From Nocardia kruczakiae NBRC 101016 (GTDB lineage: Bacteria > Actinomycetota > Actinomycetes > Mycobacteriales > Mycobacteriaceae): a stretch of DNA of 64,000 nt. Positions 17,241 through 26,297 of this stretch are shown here, piece by piece; within the stretch, counting starts at the first letter, position 1; each line of letters begins with the position of its first letter. Location: contig NZ_BDBL01000002.1 in NCBI RefSeq assembly GCF_001612965.1, forward strand, positions 124,001 through 188,000. The letters are read 5' to 3'. A model generated the notes under the pieces. It was not told the DNA's origin, searched no databases, and saw only the letters and a list, made by a program, of their open reading frames with translations. The position numbers and the translations under genes were made by a program.

Positions 17241-20169
17241 TCGACTTCGCCGCGGCCTTCTTCGCAGGCGCCTTCTTGGCCGCGGTCTTCTTCGCGGTGG
17301 TCTTCTTCGCGGCCGCGGTGGTCTTCTTGGCCGTCGACTTCGCCGCGGTCTTCTTGGCGGGCGCCTTCTTCGCGGTCTTCTTGGCCGCCTTCTTCACCGG
17401 CCCCTTGGCCCGGCGATCGGCGAGCAGTTCGGAGGCCCGCTCATCGGTGATCGACTCCACCTCGTCGCCCTTGCGCAGGCTGGCATTGGTTTCGCCGTCG
17501 GTGACATACGGACCGAACCGCCCGTCCTTGATCACCATCGGCTTGCCGGTGGCGGAATCGTTGCCCATCTCCCGCAGCGGCGCCGCACTCGCCGCCTGGC
17601 GTCCGCGCCGCTTGGGTTCGGCGTAGATCTTCAGTGCCTCGTCCAAGGTCACGGTGAAGATCTGATCCTCGGTCGCCAGGGAACGAGAGTCCGTGCCCTT
17701 CTTCAGATACGGGCCGTAGCGGCCGTTCTGCGCGGTGATCTCGTCGCCCGATTCGGGATCCTTGCCGACCACCCGAGGCAGCGACAGCAATTTCAGCGCG
17801 TCCTCGAGGGTGATGGTCGACAGATCCATCGACTTGAGCAGCGAACCGGTCCGCGGTTTGGGCGCGGCTGCCTTCTTGGCGCCTTTCTTGGCGTCGAGAT
17901 CGGCCTCGGGCTCGGGCAGGATTTCGGTGACATACGGCCCGAAGCGGCCCTCCTTGGCCACGATCCGATGCCCGGTTTCGGGGTCCACACCGAGCGAGCG
18001 CCCCTCCTGCGGGGTCGCGAACAGCTTCTCCGCCACCTCGGGCGTCAACTCGTCCGGCGGCAGATCGTCGGGCAGATTGGCGCGCTGGGAAACCGGATCG
18101 CCATCCGGATCGTCCGGGTTCTGGACCATGCGCTCCAGATACGGACCGAAGCGCCCGACCCGGACCACGATGTCGCGGTCCTGGTCGTCGGTGAACATCT
18201 TGATCGAGTTGACCTCGCGGGCATCGATGTCGTCGAGCCGCTCACCGACCATCCGCTTCAGCCCGCCGGAGCGTGCCACCGACCCTTCGGCGCCGTGGTC
18301 ACCACCGAAGTAGAAGCTGGTCAGCCAGTTTCCGCGCTGCTCGCGACCGCCGGCGATGGCGTCGAGATCGTCTTCCATCGCCGCGGTGAAGTCGAAGTCG
18401 ACCAGGCGGCCGAAGTACTCCTCCAACAGCCCGACCACCGCGAACGCCACCCAGGACGGCACCAGCGCACTACCGCGTTTGTAGACGTAGCCGCGGTCCA
18501 GGATGGTCTTGATGATCGAGGCGTAGGTCGACGGGCGCCCGATACCCAGTTCCTCGAGCGCCTTGATCAACGAGGCCTCGTTGTAGCGCGGGGGCGGGTT
18601 GGTGGTGTGCCCGTCGGGCGTCAGCTCGGTGGCGTTGACGTTCTGGCCCTCGGTCAGCGCGGGCAGCCGCGACTCCGCATCGTCGGACTGACCGCCCGCG
18701 TCCTCGTCGACACTTTCGACATAGGCCTTGAGGAAGCCCGCGAAGGTGATGGTGCGACCGGACGCGGAGAACACGCATTCCTCGCCGGTGCCGGCGCGGC
18801 CGGTGATCCGGACCGTCAGCGTGGTGCCGCGCGCGTCGGCCATCTGCGAGGCGACCGTGCGCTGCCAGATCAGCTCGTAGAGCCGGAATTCGTCCTGATC
18901 CAGCCGGGCGTGCAGCTGGCCCGGCGTGGCGAACGTGTCACCGGCGGGCCGGATCGCCTCGTGCGCCTCCTGCGCGTTCTTGACCTTACGGGTGTACTGC
19001 CGCGGCGTCGGATGGACGAACTCCGGGCCGTACAGCTGGGTCGCCTGCGCCCGCGCCGCGCTGATCGCCGACTCCGACAGCGTCGTGGAGTCGGTACGCA
19101 TATAGGTGATGTAGCCGTTCTCGTACAGCCGCTGCGCCACCCGCATCGTGCGCTCGGAACCGAACCGGAGTTTGCGCGCGGCCTCCTGCTGCAGCGTCGA
19201 GGTCATGAAGGGCGCGTAGGGCCGCCGGGTGTACGGCTTGGATTCGACCGAGGTGACCTGGAAATCCGCCTTCTCCAGTCCCGCGGCCAGCCGCCGTGCC
19301 GCGGCCTCGTCGAGGACGGTGACACCGTTGCGGGTCTTGAGCTGGCCGTCGGATCCGAAATCACGGCCGCCCGCGACGCGGGAACCGTCGACGGTGACCA
19401 GCCGCGCACCGAAGATCCGCGGGTTGGCCTCGTCACTCTCCCGGCCGCCGGCGTCGAATTTCGCCGCGATATCCCAGTACTCCGCCGAACGGAACGCGAT
19501 GCGCTCCCGCTCGCGCTGCACAACGATCCGGGTCGCCACCGACTGCACCCGGCCCGCCGACAACCGCGGCATGACCTTCTTCCACAGCACGGGGCTGACC
19601 TCGTAGCCGTAGAGGCGGTCGAGGATGCGCCGGGTTTCCTGTGCGTCGACCAGGTCGTTGTCGAGTTCACGGGTATCGGCCGCGGCGGCGCGGATGGCCG
19701 GCTCGGTGATTTCGTGGAACACCATGCGCCGGACCGGAATCTTGGGCTTCAGCGTCTCGAGCAGATGCCAGGCGATGGCCTCGCCCTCGCGGTCGGGGTC
19801 GGTGGCCAGGAAGAGTTCGTCGGCGTCGCGCAGCAGCGTCTTCAGCTCCGAGACCTTGGCCTTCTTGTCCGGACTGACGACATAGATCGGCTCGAAATCG
19901 TGGTCGACGTCGACACCCAGCCGGGCCCAGGACTGGCCTTTGTATTTGGCCGGCACATCCGCGGCACCGCGCGGAAGATCCCGGATATGGCCGACGGACG
20001 CCTCGACCGTATAGCCGCGTCCCAGATAGGGCGCGATCTTACGTGCCTTGGTCGGCGACTCGACGATGACGAGACGACGCAGGGGACGCCCCCGGCCGGC
20101 TGCGGCCGCATCGGGCCCGGCGGAGGCCGCATCGGGAGTCGGCGATGCACCGCGGTCTCGTGTTGCCAC
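17227..20169 (-). CDS. topA: DNA topoisomerase I
   Basis: Type IA topoisomerase of 980 residues. TOPRIM residues are Glu38 (VESPTKA) and the acidic triad in ATDPDREGE (124-130); active Tyr356 is in ITYMRTDS. C-terminal repeats each contain GPY (about four copies), followed by a long Lys/Ala/Thr tail (KKAAKKTAKK type), typical of actinobacterial TopA, which aids DNA binding and strand passage. The start chosen is the GTG before ATRDRG, with AGGAAAGG upstream; another GTG six codons earlier is possible. The stop codon lies within a 15-bp tandem repeat. Confidence 0.95.
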   Translation of the reverse strand: MATRDRGASPTPDAASAGPDAAAAGRGRPLRRLVIVESPTKARKIAPYLGRGYTVEASVGHIRDLPRGAADVPAKYKGQSWARLGVDVDHDFEPIYVVSPDKKAKVSELKTLLRDADELFLATDPDREGEAIAWHLLETLKPKIPVRRMVFHEITEPAIRAAAADTRELDNDLVDAQETRRILDRLYGYEVSPVLWKKVMPRLSAGRVQSVATRIVVQRERERIAFRSAEYWDIAAKFDAGGRESDEANPRIFGARLVTVDGSRVAGGRDFGSDGQLKTRNGVTVLDEAAARRLAAGLEKADFQVTSVESKPYTRRPYAPFMTSTLQQEAARKLRFGSERTMRVAQRLYENGYITYMRTDSTTLSESAISAARAQATQLYGPEFVHPTPRQYTRKVKNAQEAHEAIRPAGDTFATPGQLHARLDQDEFRLYELIWQRTVASQMADARGTTLTVRITGRAGTGEECVFSASGRTITFAGFLKAYVESVDEDAGGQSDDAESRLPALTEGQNVNATELTPDGHTTNPPPRYNEASLIKALEELGIGRPSTYASIIKTILDRGYVYKRGSALVPSWVAFAVVGLLEEYFGRLVDFDFTAAMEDDLDAIAGGREQRGNWLTSFYFGGDHGAEGSVARSGGLKRMVGERLDDIDAREVNSIKMFTDDQDRDIVVRVGRFGPYLERMVQNPDDPDGDPVSQRANLPDDLPPDELTPEVAEKLFATPQEGRSLGVDPETGHRIVAKEGRFGPYVTEILPEPEADLDAKKGAKKAAAPKPRTGSLLKSMDLSTITLEDALKLLSLPRVVGKDPESGDEITAQNGRYGPYLKKGTDSRSLATEDQIFTVTLDEALKIYAEPKRRGRQAASAAPLREMGNDSATGKPMVIKDGRFGPYVTDGETNASLRKGDEVESITDERASELLADRRAKGPVKKAAKKTAKKAPAKKTAAKSTAKKTTAAAKKTTAKKTAAKKAPAKKAAAKSTAES

Positions 20170-20411
20170 CGGCGAACACACCTTTCCTGTCGACCCGCGC
20201 GGCGCAGGCGCGCGGCGCGCGGCTGGGGCAAGAGGGAGAGACGAATGTCTCCCGCCAGAGACGTTTATACCGTGTTTCGCTGTCGTGGAGTCCGCACTGC
20301 GGACCGGCGACCCAGGAGTCTCGGCTGTTCTGCGCGGCACTTCCCCGTGGATACCGTCCGAACCGGAATGGCTGCGAACTGCAGAAAAACCCCTTGTGGG
20401 CAACTCGATCA

Positions 20412-20436
20412 GATCGAAAAGCCCCGGTTTTCGATC
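20412..20436 (-). terminator. Second hairpin after cspA
   Basis: Arms GATCGAAAA and TTTTCGATC enclose GCCCCGG; on the minus strand the 3' arm gives a short T run. It lies 24 bases beyond the first hairpin. Confidence 0.45.
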
Positions 20437-20459
20437 GAGTCTACTTCCCCCGCATATGA

Positions 20460-20495
20460 CTCGTCCCTCACCGCGTGCTCGCGGTGAGGGACGAG
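20460..20495 (-). terminator. cspA terminator hairpin
   Basis: Perfect 16-bp arms (CTCGTCCCTCACCGCG and its complement) with a TGCT loop, 25 bases past the cspA stop. Confidence 0.75.
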
Positions 20496-20519
20496 ATCAG
20501 ACCTTGTTGGGTTACTCGC

Positions 20520-20726
20520 TCAGCTGAGCGCGCGAACTCCGGTGGCCTGCGGGCCCTTGGTGCCCTGGCCGACCTCGAATTCGACCTTCTGGTTCTCCTC
20601 GAGGGTGCGGAAGCCCGAACCCTGAATCTCGGAGTAGTGGACGAAGACGTCAGCGGAGCCGTCCTCGGGCGCGATGAAGCCGAACCCCTTCTCCGCGTTG
20701 AACCACTTCACAGTTCCCTGTGCCAT
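20520..20726 (-). CDS. cspA: Cold-shock protein
   Basis: A 68-residue CSD protein with RNP1 KGFGFIAP (13-20) and RNP2 VFVHYS (28-33), the single-stranded nucleic-acid-binding motifs. Length and ending match mycobacterial CspA, an abundant RNA chaperone. The ATG has AAGGAA 5-6 bases upstream. The long upstream gap would allow a structured, temperature-responsive leader as in other csp genes. Confidence 0.95.
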   Translation of the reverse strand: MAQGTVKWFNAEKGFGFIAPEDGSADVFVHYSEIQGSGFRTLEENQKVEFEVGQGTKGPQATGVRALS

Positions 20727-21161
20727 TCTGTTCCTTCTCTTTCCATACCGGAACGGCGGACAAGTTAGGTTGGTCCACCGGGTCCGTTCCGACCGCTGTA
20801 CTCTGTTCCCCCTGCAGGAAGCTTCAAGCACACCGTTCGCAACATCGATCCTGCTGATGGTTTGGACCTTTGATCCGTTCCCTCGAACACAGAAGCTTGC
20901 GACCGAGAACTAGTGAACCATGTCCGCGCGCAATTCGACAGCCGAGTTACCGACAATTTGCAAAAAAGATGATCTTGCGAATGTGCAGGTGAGGGGCACA
21001 ATGCCCAAATCCAAACTTGAAGTAGGTTTGCTTTGCGATAACCGAGCGAGCGTCAGGCAAACAGACTGTGACGCAGGTCGCTACTCGGTAGTGAATTGGC
21101 AGCTCGGGCGAGCACGGCACACACGGTTCACACTTTCTTCGCGTCGCACGGTCTCGGTCCG
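20727..21161. other. cspA leader and helicase upstream region
   Basis: 435 bases between divergent cspA and helicase genes with no supported gene. It includes AT-rich patches (about 20940-21060) such as TTTGCAAAAAAGATGATC. It probably holds the cspA promoter and long 5' leader and the helicase promoter, but no clear consensus boxes stand out. Confidence 0.45.
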
Positions 21162-23537
21162 ATGAATCCGAAAGGCCCGACACCGGACTCCGCCCGCACC
21201 GAGACGATCGGCTACGGGGGATCGTTGCTGAATCGTGTCCTTTTCGGAGTGCCCGATTCGGAAAGTCGTATCACCCATGTGACCGAACTTCCGGCCCGCG
21301 CGGCCCGCACCGGCGGCTGGCCTTCCTGGGCGGCCCCGGAAGTGGTCGACGCGCTGCGGGAATCCGGTGTCGAAGCACCGTGGACACATCAGATCCGCAC
21401 CGCGGAGCTGGCCGCGGAGGGCACTCACGTCGTCGTCTGCACCGGGACGGCCTCGGGCAAATCCCTGGGTTATCAGCTGCCGGTATTGACCGACCTGCGG
21501 CGAGATCCGCGAGCGACCGCTCTGTATATATCGCCGACCAAAGCGCTCGGGGCCGATCAATTCCGCGCGGCCGCGCAGCTCACCCATGCCGGCAGCCTGC
21601 GCGATATCCATCCGGCCACCTACGACGGCGATACTCCGCCCGAGGTCAGGCAATGGGTGCGGGCGAACGCGCGGTGGTTGTTCACCAATCCCGACATGCT
21701 GCACATCGGCATCCTGCGGGCCCACCAGCGCTGGGCTCGGATGCTGCGGCGGCTGCGCTATGTGGTGGTCGACGAATGCCACGCCTATCGAGGTGTGTTC
21801 GGGTCCCAGGTCGCGATGGTGCTGCGTCGGCTGCGGCGGCTGGCCGCGCATTACGGCGCGAATCCGACCTTCGTCCTGTGCTCGGCGACCAGCGCGGATC
21901 CGGCCGCGGCCGCCGAACGGCTGATCGGCGCGCCGGTGACCGCGGTGACCGATGACGGTTCGCCGCAGGGCGCGCGGACGGTCGCCCTGTGGGAGCCGCC
22001 GCTGCTCGGCGACCTCAGCGGTGAGAACGGCGCCCCGGTGCGGCGGGCGGCCACCACGGAGGCGGCCCGGATCATGACCGATCTGGTCGTCGAGGGTGCG
22101 CGGACATTGACCTTCGTTCGCTCCCGCCGGGCCGCAGAGGTCGTCGCCATGGACGTGCAGCGCATGCTGGCCGAGGTGGATCCGTCGCTGGCCGGGCGCG
22201 TAGCCGCCTACCGGGCCGGATACCTGGCCGAGGACCGGCGCGAACTGGAGAACGGCCTGGCGGACGGGTCGCTGCTGGGCGCGGCCACCACGACCGCACT
22301 CGAACTGGGCGTCGACATCGCCGGGCTGGATGCCGTGGTGATGGCGGGTTTTCCGGGAACCGTCGCCTCGTTCTGGCAGCAGGCGGGGCGGGCCGGGCGT
22401 CGCACCCAGGGCTCGCTGGTCCTGCTGGTGGCCCGCGACGATCCGCTCGACACCTATCTCGTCCATCACCCGCACGCTCTGCTGGACAAGCCGGTCGAGG
22501 CGACCATCACCGATCCGCACAATCCCTACGTCGCCGGACCTCATCTGCTGTGCGCGGCCTGCGAACATCCCCTGACCGACGCCGAGCTCGACGACCTCGG
22601 CGTCCGGGAGGTGGCCGCCGACCTCGCCGCGCAGGGGCTGATCAAACGCCGGGAGAACGGCGGTGGACCGGCCCGCTGGTATCCGACCTCGAGCGCCTAT
22701 CCGCACGACGACGTCGATGTCCGGGGCGGAATCGGCTCCCAGATCGCGATCGTCGACGCGACCAGCGGCAGGCTGCTGGGCAGCGCGGATTCCGGGCGAG
22801 CGCCCGCGACACTGCACGCCGGTGCCGTACATCTACATCAGGGCGAGACCTACGTGGTCGATGAACTGGACCTCGAGGCCGGAGTCGCGTTCGTCCACGC
22901 CGAGCAGCCCGGGTGGACCACCAGCGCCCGGATGGTCACCTCGGTCGCGATCGACGAGCGCACACACGAGCAGGTGTACGGCCGCGTCACCGCCGCCCTG
23001 GCCAGGGTCCGCGTGACGCGCCAGGTGGTCGGTTATCTGCGCACGCTTCCCAGCGGAGAGGTCCTCGGCCTCATCGAACTCGATATGCCCGAGCAGACGC
23101 TGCCGACCCAGGCCGTGTTCTACACCGTCACGCCGCGACTGCTGGCCGCGGCGGGGATCGAGCCGCGGCGTGTGGCCGGCGCCCTGCACGCCGCCGAACA
23201 TGCCGCGATCGGGATGTTGCCGCTGGTCGCGAGCTGTGACCGGTGGGATGTGGGCGGCGTGTCCATCGCCGAACACCCCGATACCGGGCTGCCCACCGTC
23301 TTCGTCTACGACGGCCATCCCGGCGGAGCCGGATTCGCCGAGCGCGGCTTCGCCCGGTTGCGGACCTGGTTGGCGGCGACGCGGGCGGCCATCGCCTCCT
23401 GTTCGTGCCCGCAAGGCTGCCCCTCGTGCGTGCAATCCCCGAAGTGTGGCAACGGGAATTCCCCGCTGGACAAGGAAGGCGCGGCCGCCCTGCTGACGGC
23501 CGTCCTCTCCGATCTGCCCGACGAGGCGCCGAACTGA
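21162..23537 (+). CDS. DEAD/DEAH-box helicase with DUF1998 (MrfA/SftH-like)
   Basis: About 791 residues. Motor motifs: Walker A TGTASGKS, Walker B DECH in VVDECHAY, SAT motif, and QQAGRAGRR motif VI. The C-terminal DUF1998 (MZB) domain has a Cys cluster in SCSCPQGCPSC followed by CG. This is the MrfA/SftH family; B. subtilis MrfA works with MrfB in mitomycin-lesion excision, and the mycobacterial Rv3649 is the orthologue by position. No mrfB is adjacent. The ATG at 21162 is chosen over an upstream extension with no conserved sequence; its ribosome site is weak. Confidence 0.87.
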   Translation: MNPKGPTPDSARTETIGYGGSLLNRVLFGVPDSESRITHVTELPARAARTGGWPSWAAPEVVDALRESGVEAPWTHQIRTAELAAEGTHVVVCTGTASGKSLGYQLPVLTDLRRDPRATALYISPTKALGADQFRAAAQLTHAGSLRDIHPATYDGDTPPEVRQWVRANARWLFTNPDMLHIGILRAHQRWARMLRRLRYVVVDECHAYRGVFGSQVAMVLRRLRRLAAHYGANPTFVLCSATSADPAAAAERLIGAPVTAVTDDGSPQGARTVALWEPPLLGDLSGENGAPVRRAATTEAARIMTDLVVEGARTLTFVRSRRAAEVVAMDVQRMLAEVDPSLAGRVAAYRAGYLAEDRRELENGLADGSLLGAATTTALELGVDIAGLDAVVMAGFPGTVASFWQQAGRAGRRTQGSLVLLVARDDPLDTYLVHHPHALLDKPVEATITDPHNPYVAGPHLLCAACEHPLTDAELDDLGVREVAADLAAQGLIKRRENGGGPARWYPTSSAYPHDDVDVRGGIGSQIAIVDATSGRLLGSADSGRAPATLHAGAVHLHQGETYVVDELDLEAGVAFVHAEQPGWTTSARMVTSVAIDERTHEQVYGRVTAALARVRVTRQVVGYLRTLPSGEVLGLIELDMPEQTLPTQAVFYTVTPRLLAAAGIEPRRVAGALHAAEHAAIGMLPLVASCDRWDVGGVSIAEHPDTGLPTVFVYDGHPGGAGFAERGFARLRTWLAATRAAIASCSCPQGCPSCVQSPKCGNGNSPLDKEGAAALLTAVLSDLPDEAPN

Positions 23538-23891
23538 CCGTCGCGGCCAACATTTCAGGCCATGACCTGCTCGAATCCGTTTCGTGACGATGCGGACACC
23601 GTCGGTAGACGTGGGCGCTCCCCGGGCGGACGGGCGGCGTTCCGGATTCGATGCCGACCGCCCGCTGCTCGAATAAAGAGGAAGTCGATCATGTTAACCG
23701 GCGCATTGCCCTAGCGAATAACGGCCATGTGCGCATTCACATGTGTGCATTTATCGGAATCCCACTGCGCCGAATGCTTGCACAATTGCACCTGCGGAAT
23801 TGAATGCCGACCGAATGGGAAATCCACGACACTTACCGCTCCATACTGTGGCTCGGGTCACCCATTCTTTCTCACACCAACCGTCCGGTAT
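23538..23891. other. Intergenic stretch, AT-richer centre
   Basis: 354 bases between the helicase and the end of the pilus operon. A possible mini-ORF (ATG at 23691, seven codons) has AAAGAGGA upstream. CATGTG/CACATG arms near 23726-23743 form a small hairpin. Otherwise nothing is recognisable. The lower GC from about 23690 to 23890 suggests a decayed gene. Confidence 0.4.
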
Positions 23892-24302
23892 TCATGATCG
23901 TTTTCCCGCACTCACCGGACCGGCTCGCGCGACCGCCACAACTGATCGCTTGCCCAAAAGAGCGAGCAGCACCGAACCGTCGACGGTTACCGTCACATCC
24001 CAATCCCGGATCGCACACTCACGTAGCCGCATCCGCATTCGCCGCACCACCGAATCCGCTTGTTCACAGGCCGCCTCGGCGCCGGAATCCAGTGCGCCCG
24101 CCGCGGCCAATGCCGCCGAATCGGCGGCACTCTGCGCCAGGTGGCGTGCGCCGACCACCGCCGCGAACTGCACGATCACGATCGTCACCACCAGGAGTGC
24201 GGTGAGCGCCAGACATGCGGTGACCGTGGCACCCCCGTCGCACCCGCGGCAGCGGCACGCGGCCGGCGTCACGGCGGCCCGCGCCGGTCCGGCCGCTGTC
24301 AT
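23892..24302 (-). CDS. Rv3655c-like pilus accessory protein (TadE/G-like)
   Basis: A 136-residue protein with a Cys-containing N terminus (CRCRGCDGGATVTAC), one membrane helix at about 29-48 (LALTALLVVTIVIVQF) and the AQSAADSAALAAA motif typical of TadG/pseudopilin-like TadE relatives. Its start overlaps the stop of the tadE-like gene by four bases (ATGA), so it is translationally coupled. It is the last gene of the pilus operon. In mycobacteria Rv3655c holds this position. Confidence 0.78.
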   Translation of the reverse strand: MTAAGPARAAVTPAACRCRGCDGGATVTACLALTALLVVTIVIVQFAAVVGARHLAQSAADSAALAAAGALDSGAEAACEQADSVVRRMRMRLRECAIRDWDVTVTVDGSVLLALLGKRSVVAVARAGPVSAGKRS

Positions 24303-24646
24303 CGCGGCTCTCCCGGTTCGCGCACGGCGACCGCCTCGGCCCGTAACCGCAGCATGGGCAGCAGCGGCGCCCGCGCCCGAACGATCGCGACGATCCGGTC
24401 GCCCTCCGCACGCACCTCGATATCGGCGCCGGGCGGTGCCACCCGCTGTGCCGCCGGCAGAGCCTCCGCTTCCGCGCCACGTGCCGTGAGACGAGCCGCT
24501 TCGCGAGCGGCGTCGATACAGCGGATCTGCATCGACGCCGCCAGCAAGGCCCCGAGGCAGAGCACGACGACCACGACCACCGCCGCCAGCGCGATCGCCG
24601 CCTCGACCGTCACCGCCCCCCGCTCGCTCGTGCGGGCCGACCTCAT
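24299..24646 (-). CDS. TadE-family pseudopilin
   Basis: A 115-residue protein with a short positive N terminus, ERGAVTVEAAIAL (TadE motif with Glu15) and a hydrophobic helix to about residue 38. TadE-like pseudopilins are processed by a prepilin peptidase and are needed for Flp pilus assembly. It overlaps both neighbours by four bases (ATGA), so the genes are coupled. Confidence 0.85.
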   Translation of the reverse strand: MRSARTSERGAVTVEAAIALAAVVVVVVLCLGALLAASMQIRCIDAAREAARLTARGAEAEALPAAQRVAPPGADIEVRAEGDRIVAIVRARAPLLPMLRLRAEAVAVREPGEPR

Positions 24647-24855
24647 ACGGTGGTGTTCAGTGCCCTGTCGATGATCTTGGTCAGCGCGTTGACGATGGAG
24701 TCGCCGGTCACCACGGTGTAGAGCACCGCCCCGAACGCCGCCGCGGCGATCGTCCCGATGGCGTATTCGGCCGTACTCATGCCGTCGTCGGACACCGCTA
24801 CCTGGATCAGCCGCGAACGTAGTTCTCGCACAACCGATTGCGTTGCCGTCAGCAT
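24643..24855 (-). CDS. DUF4244 Flp-type pilin
   Basis: A 70-residue protein with a class IVb prepilin signature: basic leader ending DDG, then MSTAEYAIG with Glu at mature position 5 and Tyr at 6, then a hydrophobic helix (about 33-50). Cleavage would be after Gly25. It is the only obvious structural pilin in the operon. DUF4244 is the actinobacterial family name; Rv3656c is the mycobacterial counterpart. GGGGAGA-type ribosome site upstream. Confidence 0.88.
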   Translation of the reverse strand: MLTATQSVVRELRSRLIQVAVSDDGMSTAEYAIGTIAAAAFGAVLYTVVTGDSIVNALTKIIDRALNTTV

Positions 24856-24912
24856 CGCTCTCCCCTTTCTCTACGGTCGGCGCGGCGGATCCGCACCGAG
24901 TCTTTCGTGTGA

Positions 24913-25509
24913 TCACCACAACCCACCGCCGAGTACTCGACCGGCCAGTCCGGCGACCACCGGAACAATGCCGAGACAGACGAAGGCGGGCAGGAAGCAC
25001 AGCCCGAGCGGGCCGCTGATGAGTACGCCCGCGCGTTCCGCACGCGCGGCGGCCGCATCCTCGACCGCCGCGCGGCACTTCTCGGCGAGTTCGGAGACCG
25101 CACCGGTCAGGGCCGCACCGGAGCGGGCCGACCGACGCACCAGCCGGGCGAGCGCGGACATCTCCGCCCCGGGCGCTTCCCGGGCCGCGCGCTCCCATGC
25201 GGTGACCGGATCCGCGCCCAGCGCCAGCAGATCCGCCGCCCGGCGCAGCGCCGAGGCGAAGGGTTCCGGGGCGATCGGGGCCACCGCGCGCGCCGCCGTG
25301 GCGGTCGGCAGGCCCGCCCGCAGACACGAGGCGAGCAGATCGAGAGCCGAGGCCACCGCCAGCGGGTCACCGGCGGCCGGACGCAGGTCTTGCCGCGGCA
25401 TGGGTGGGGCGCCGCGAGCCACGCGGAGGCGGGCGACCGGTGTGATCCGGCCCGGAAGGGCCAGCAGCGCGGCACCGGAACAGAGCAGTGCCATCGGAAG
25501 GCCGCTCAT
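24913..25509 (-). CDS. tadC: TadC-like type II secretion F-domain protein
   Basis: A 198-residue GspF/TadC-like membrane protein. The T2SSF region has DLLASCLRAGLPT at about 59-70, and a C-terminal pair of hydrophobic segments at about 160-195. It begins with an ATG that overlaps the tadB stop by four bases. With TadB it would form the inner-membrane platform of the pilus motor. Rv3657c holds this position in M. tuberculosis. Confidence 0.85.
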   Translation of the reverse strand: MSGLPMALLCSGAALLALPGRITPVARLRVARGAPPMPRQDLRPAAGDPLAVASALDLLASCLRAGLPTATAARAVAPIAPEPFASALRRAADLLALGADPVTAWERAAREAPGAEMSALARLVRRSARSGAALTGAVSELAEKCRAAVEDAAAARAERAGVLISGPLGLCFLPAFVCLGIVPVVAGLAGRVLGGGLW

Positions 25510-26297
25510 ACCGATACCCGCCGCGTGATGGCATCCGCCCACAGCAATCCCACGCCGATCAGTCCGGCGCCCAAAGGAAAGACGACGCTTCCGACCCCTC
25601 GGCTCATCAGCACCTGCAGCGGGTGCGCGCCCATCAGCTGGCCGAGCGCGATGCCCAGGAGCGGAAGACCGGCCAGCACTGCGGCGCTGGCACGTGCACC
25701 CGCCAGCGCAGCGGTCGTACGGTCGCTGAATCGCATCCGCCCGGCGAGATCGTCGCGGGCCGCGCTCAACAGTTCGGCCAATGCCAGGCCGTGCCGCTCG
25801 GCCACCTCCCAGGCGTCCGCGACACGATCGAGTTCGGTTGTGACGGCGCAGGGGCGGCCGCGCAATCCGTCCGCGGCCGAACCACCGAGCCGGGCCCGGG
25901 CCGCACTCACCGCGAAGGCCGCTCCGGCGGCTCCGCCGATCTCCGCGGCCGCGACCGCGGCGGCAGCGCTGGGATGCGCTCCCGTGCGCAGTTCACCGAT
26001 CACCACTTCCAGCCCGTCCAGCAGTTTCCGGCATTCGCCGTCGTGGCGGCGTTCCTCGCGGCGGTTCTTCGCGCGCACGGTCAACGTGGTGGCGAGCACC
26101 GCGGCCGCACCCGCGACCCCGGGACCGAAGACGACCGCCGCCACCACCGCCGCAGCCGTCACGCCGCGAATGATCCAGCGGCTCCGAATATTTCGCTTCG
26201 CGTCCGACCGGCCATACAGAGCACGCAGCCGGTGCCGACGGGTGGGGCTCGGCAGGAGCAGCAGGGCTCCCGCGCCGCACAGCAGACTCACCGTCAT
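25506..26297 (-). CDS. tadB: TadB-like type II secretion F-domain protein
   Basis: A 263-residue membrane protein with hydrophobic segments at about 2-16, 44-68 and 205-255, and a cytoplasmic T2SSF domain (LLDGLEVVIGELRTGAHPSAA). The start overlaps the tadA stop (ATGA). Platform protein of the Flp/Tad pilus, the Rv3658c counterpart. Confidence 0.87.
   Translation of the reverse strand: MTVSLLCGAGALLLLPSPTRRHRLRALYGRSDAKRNIRSRWIIRGVTAAAVVAAVVFGPGVAGAAAVLATTLTVRAKNRREERRHDGECRKLLDGLEVVIGELRTGAHPSAAAAVAAAEIGGAAGAAFAVSAARARLGGSAADGLRGRPCAVTTELDRVADAWEVAERHGLALAELLSAARDDLAGRMRFSDRTTAALAGARASAAVLAGLPLLGIALGQLMGAHPLQVLMSRGVGSVVFPLGAGLIGVGLLWADAITRRVSV

Larger units (their letters stand above)
20170..20519. 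other. topA upstream region with cspA terminators
   Basis: 350 bases without a gene. It contains two hairpins downstream of cspA (listed separately) and, nearer topA, the likely topA promoter and leader. An in-frame extension of topA through this region has no conserved sequence. Confidence 0.5.

Noticed and set aside
17968-20487. Long plus-strand open frame of 839 codons opposite topA
   Set aside because: It mirrors the topA codon pattern, has no domain, and the minus-strand protein is clearly topoisomerase I. High GC opens antisense frames.
21081-22832. Minus-strand open frame of 583 codons opposite the helicase
   Set aside because: Antisense shadow of the helicase; the plus strand has Walker motifs.
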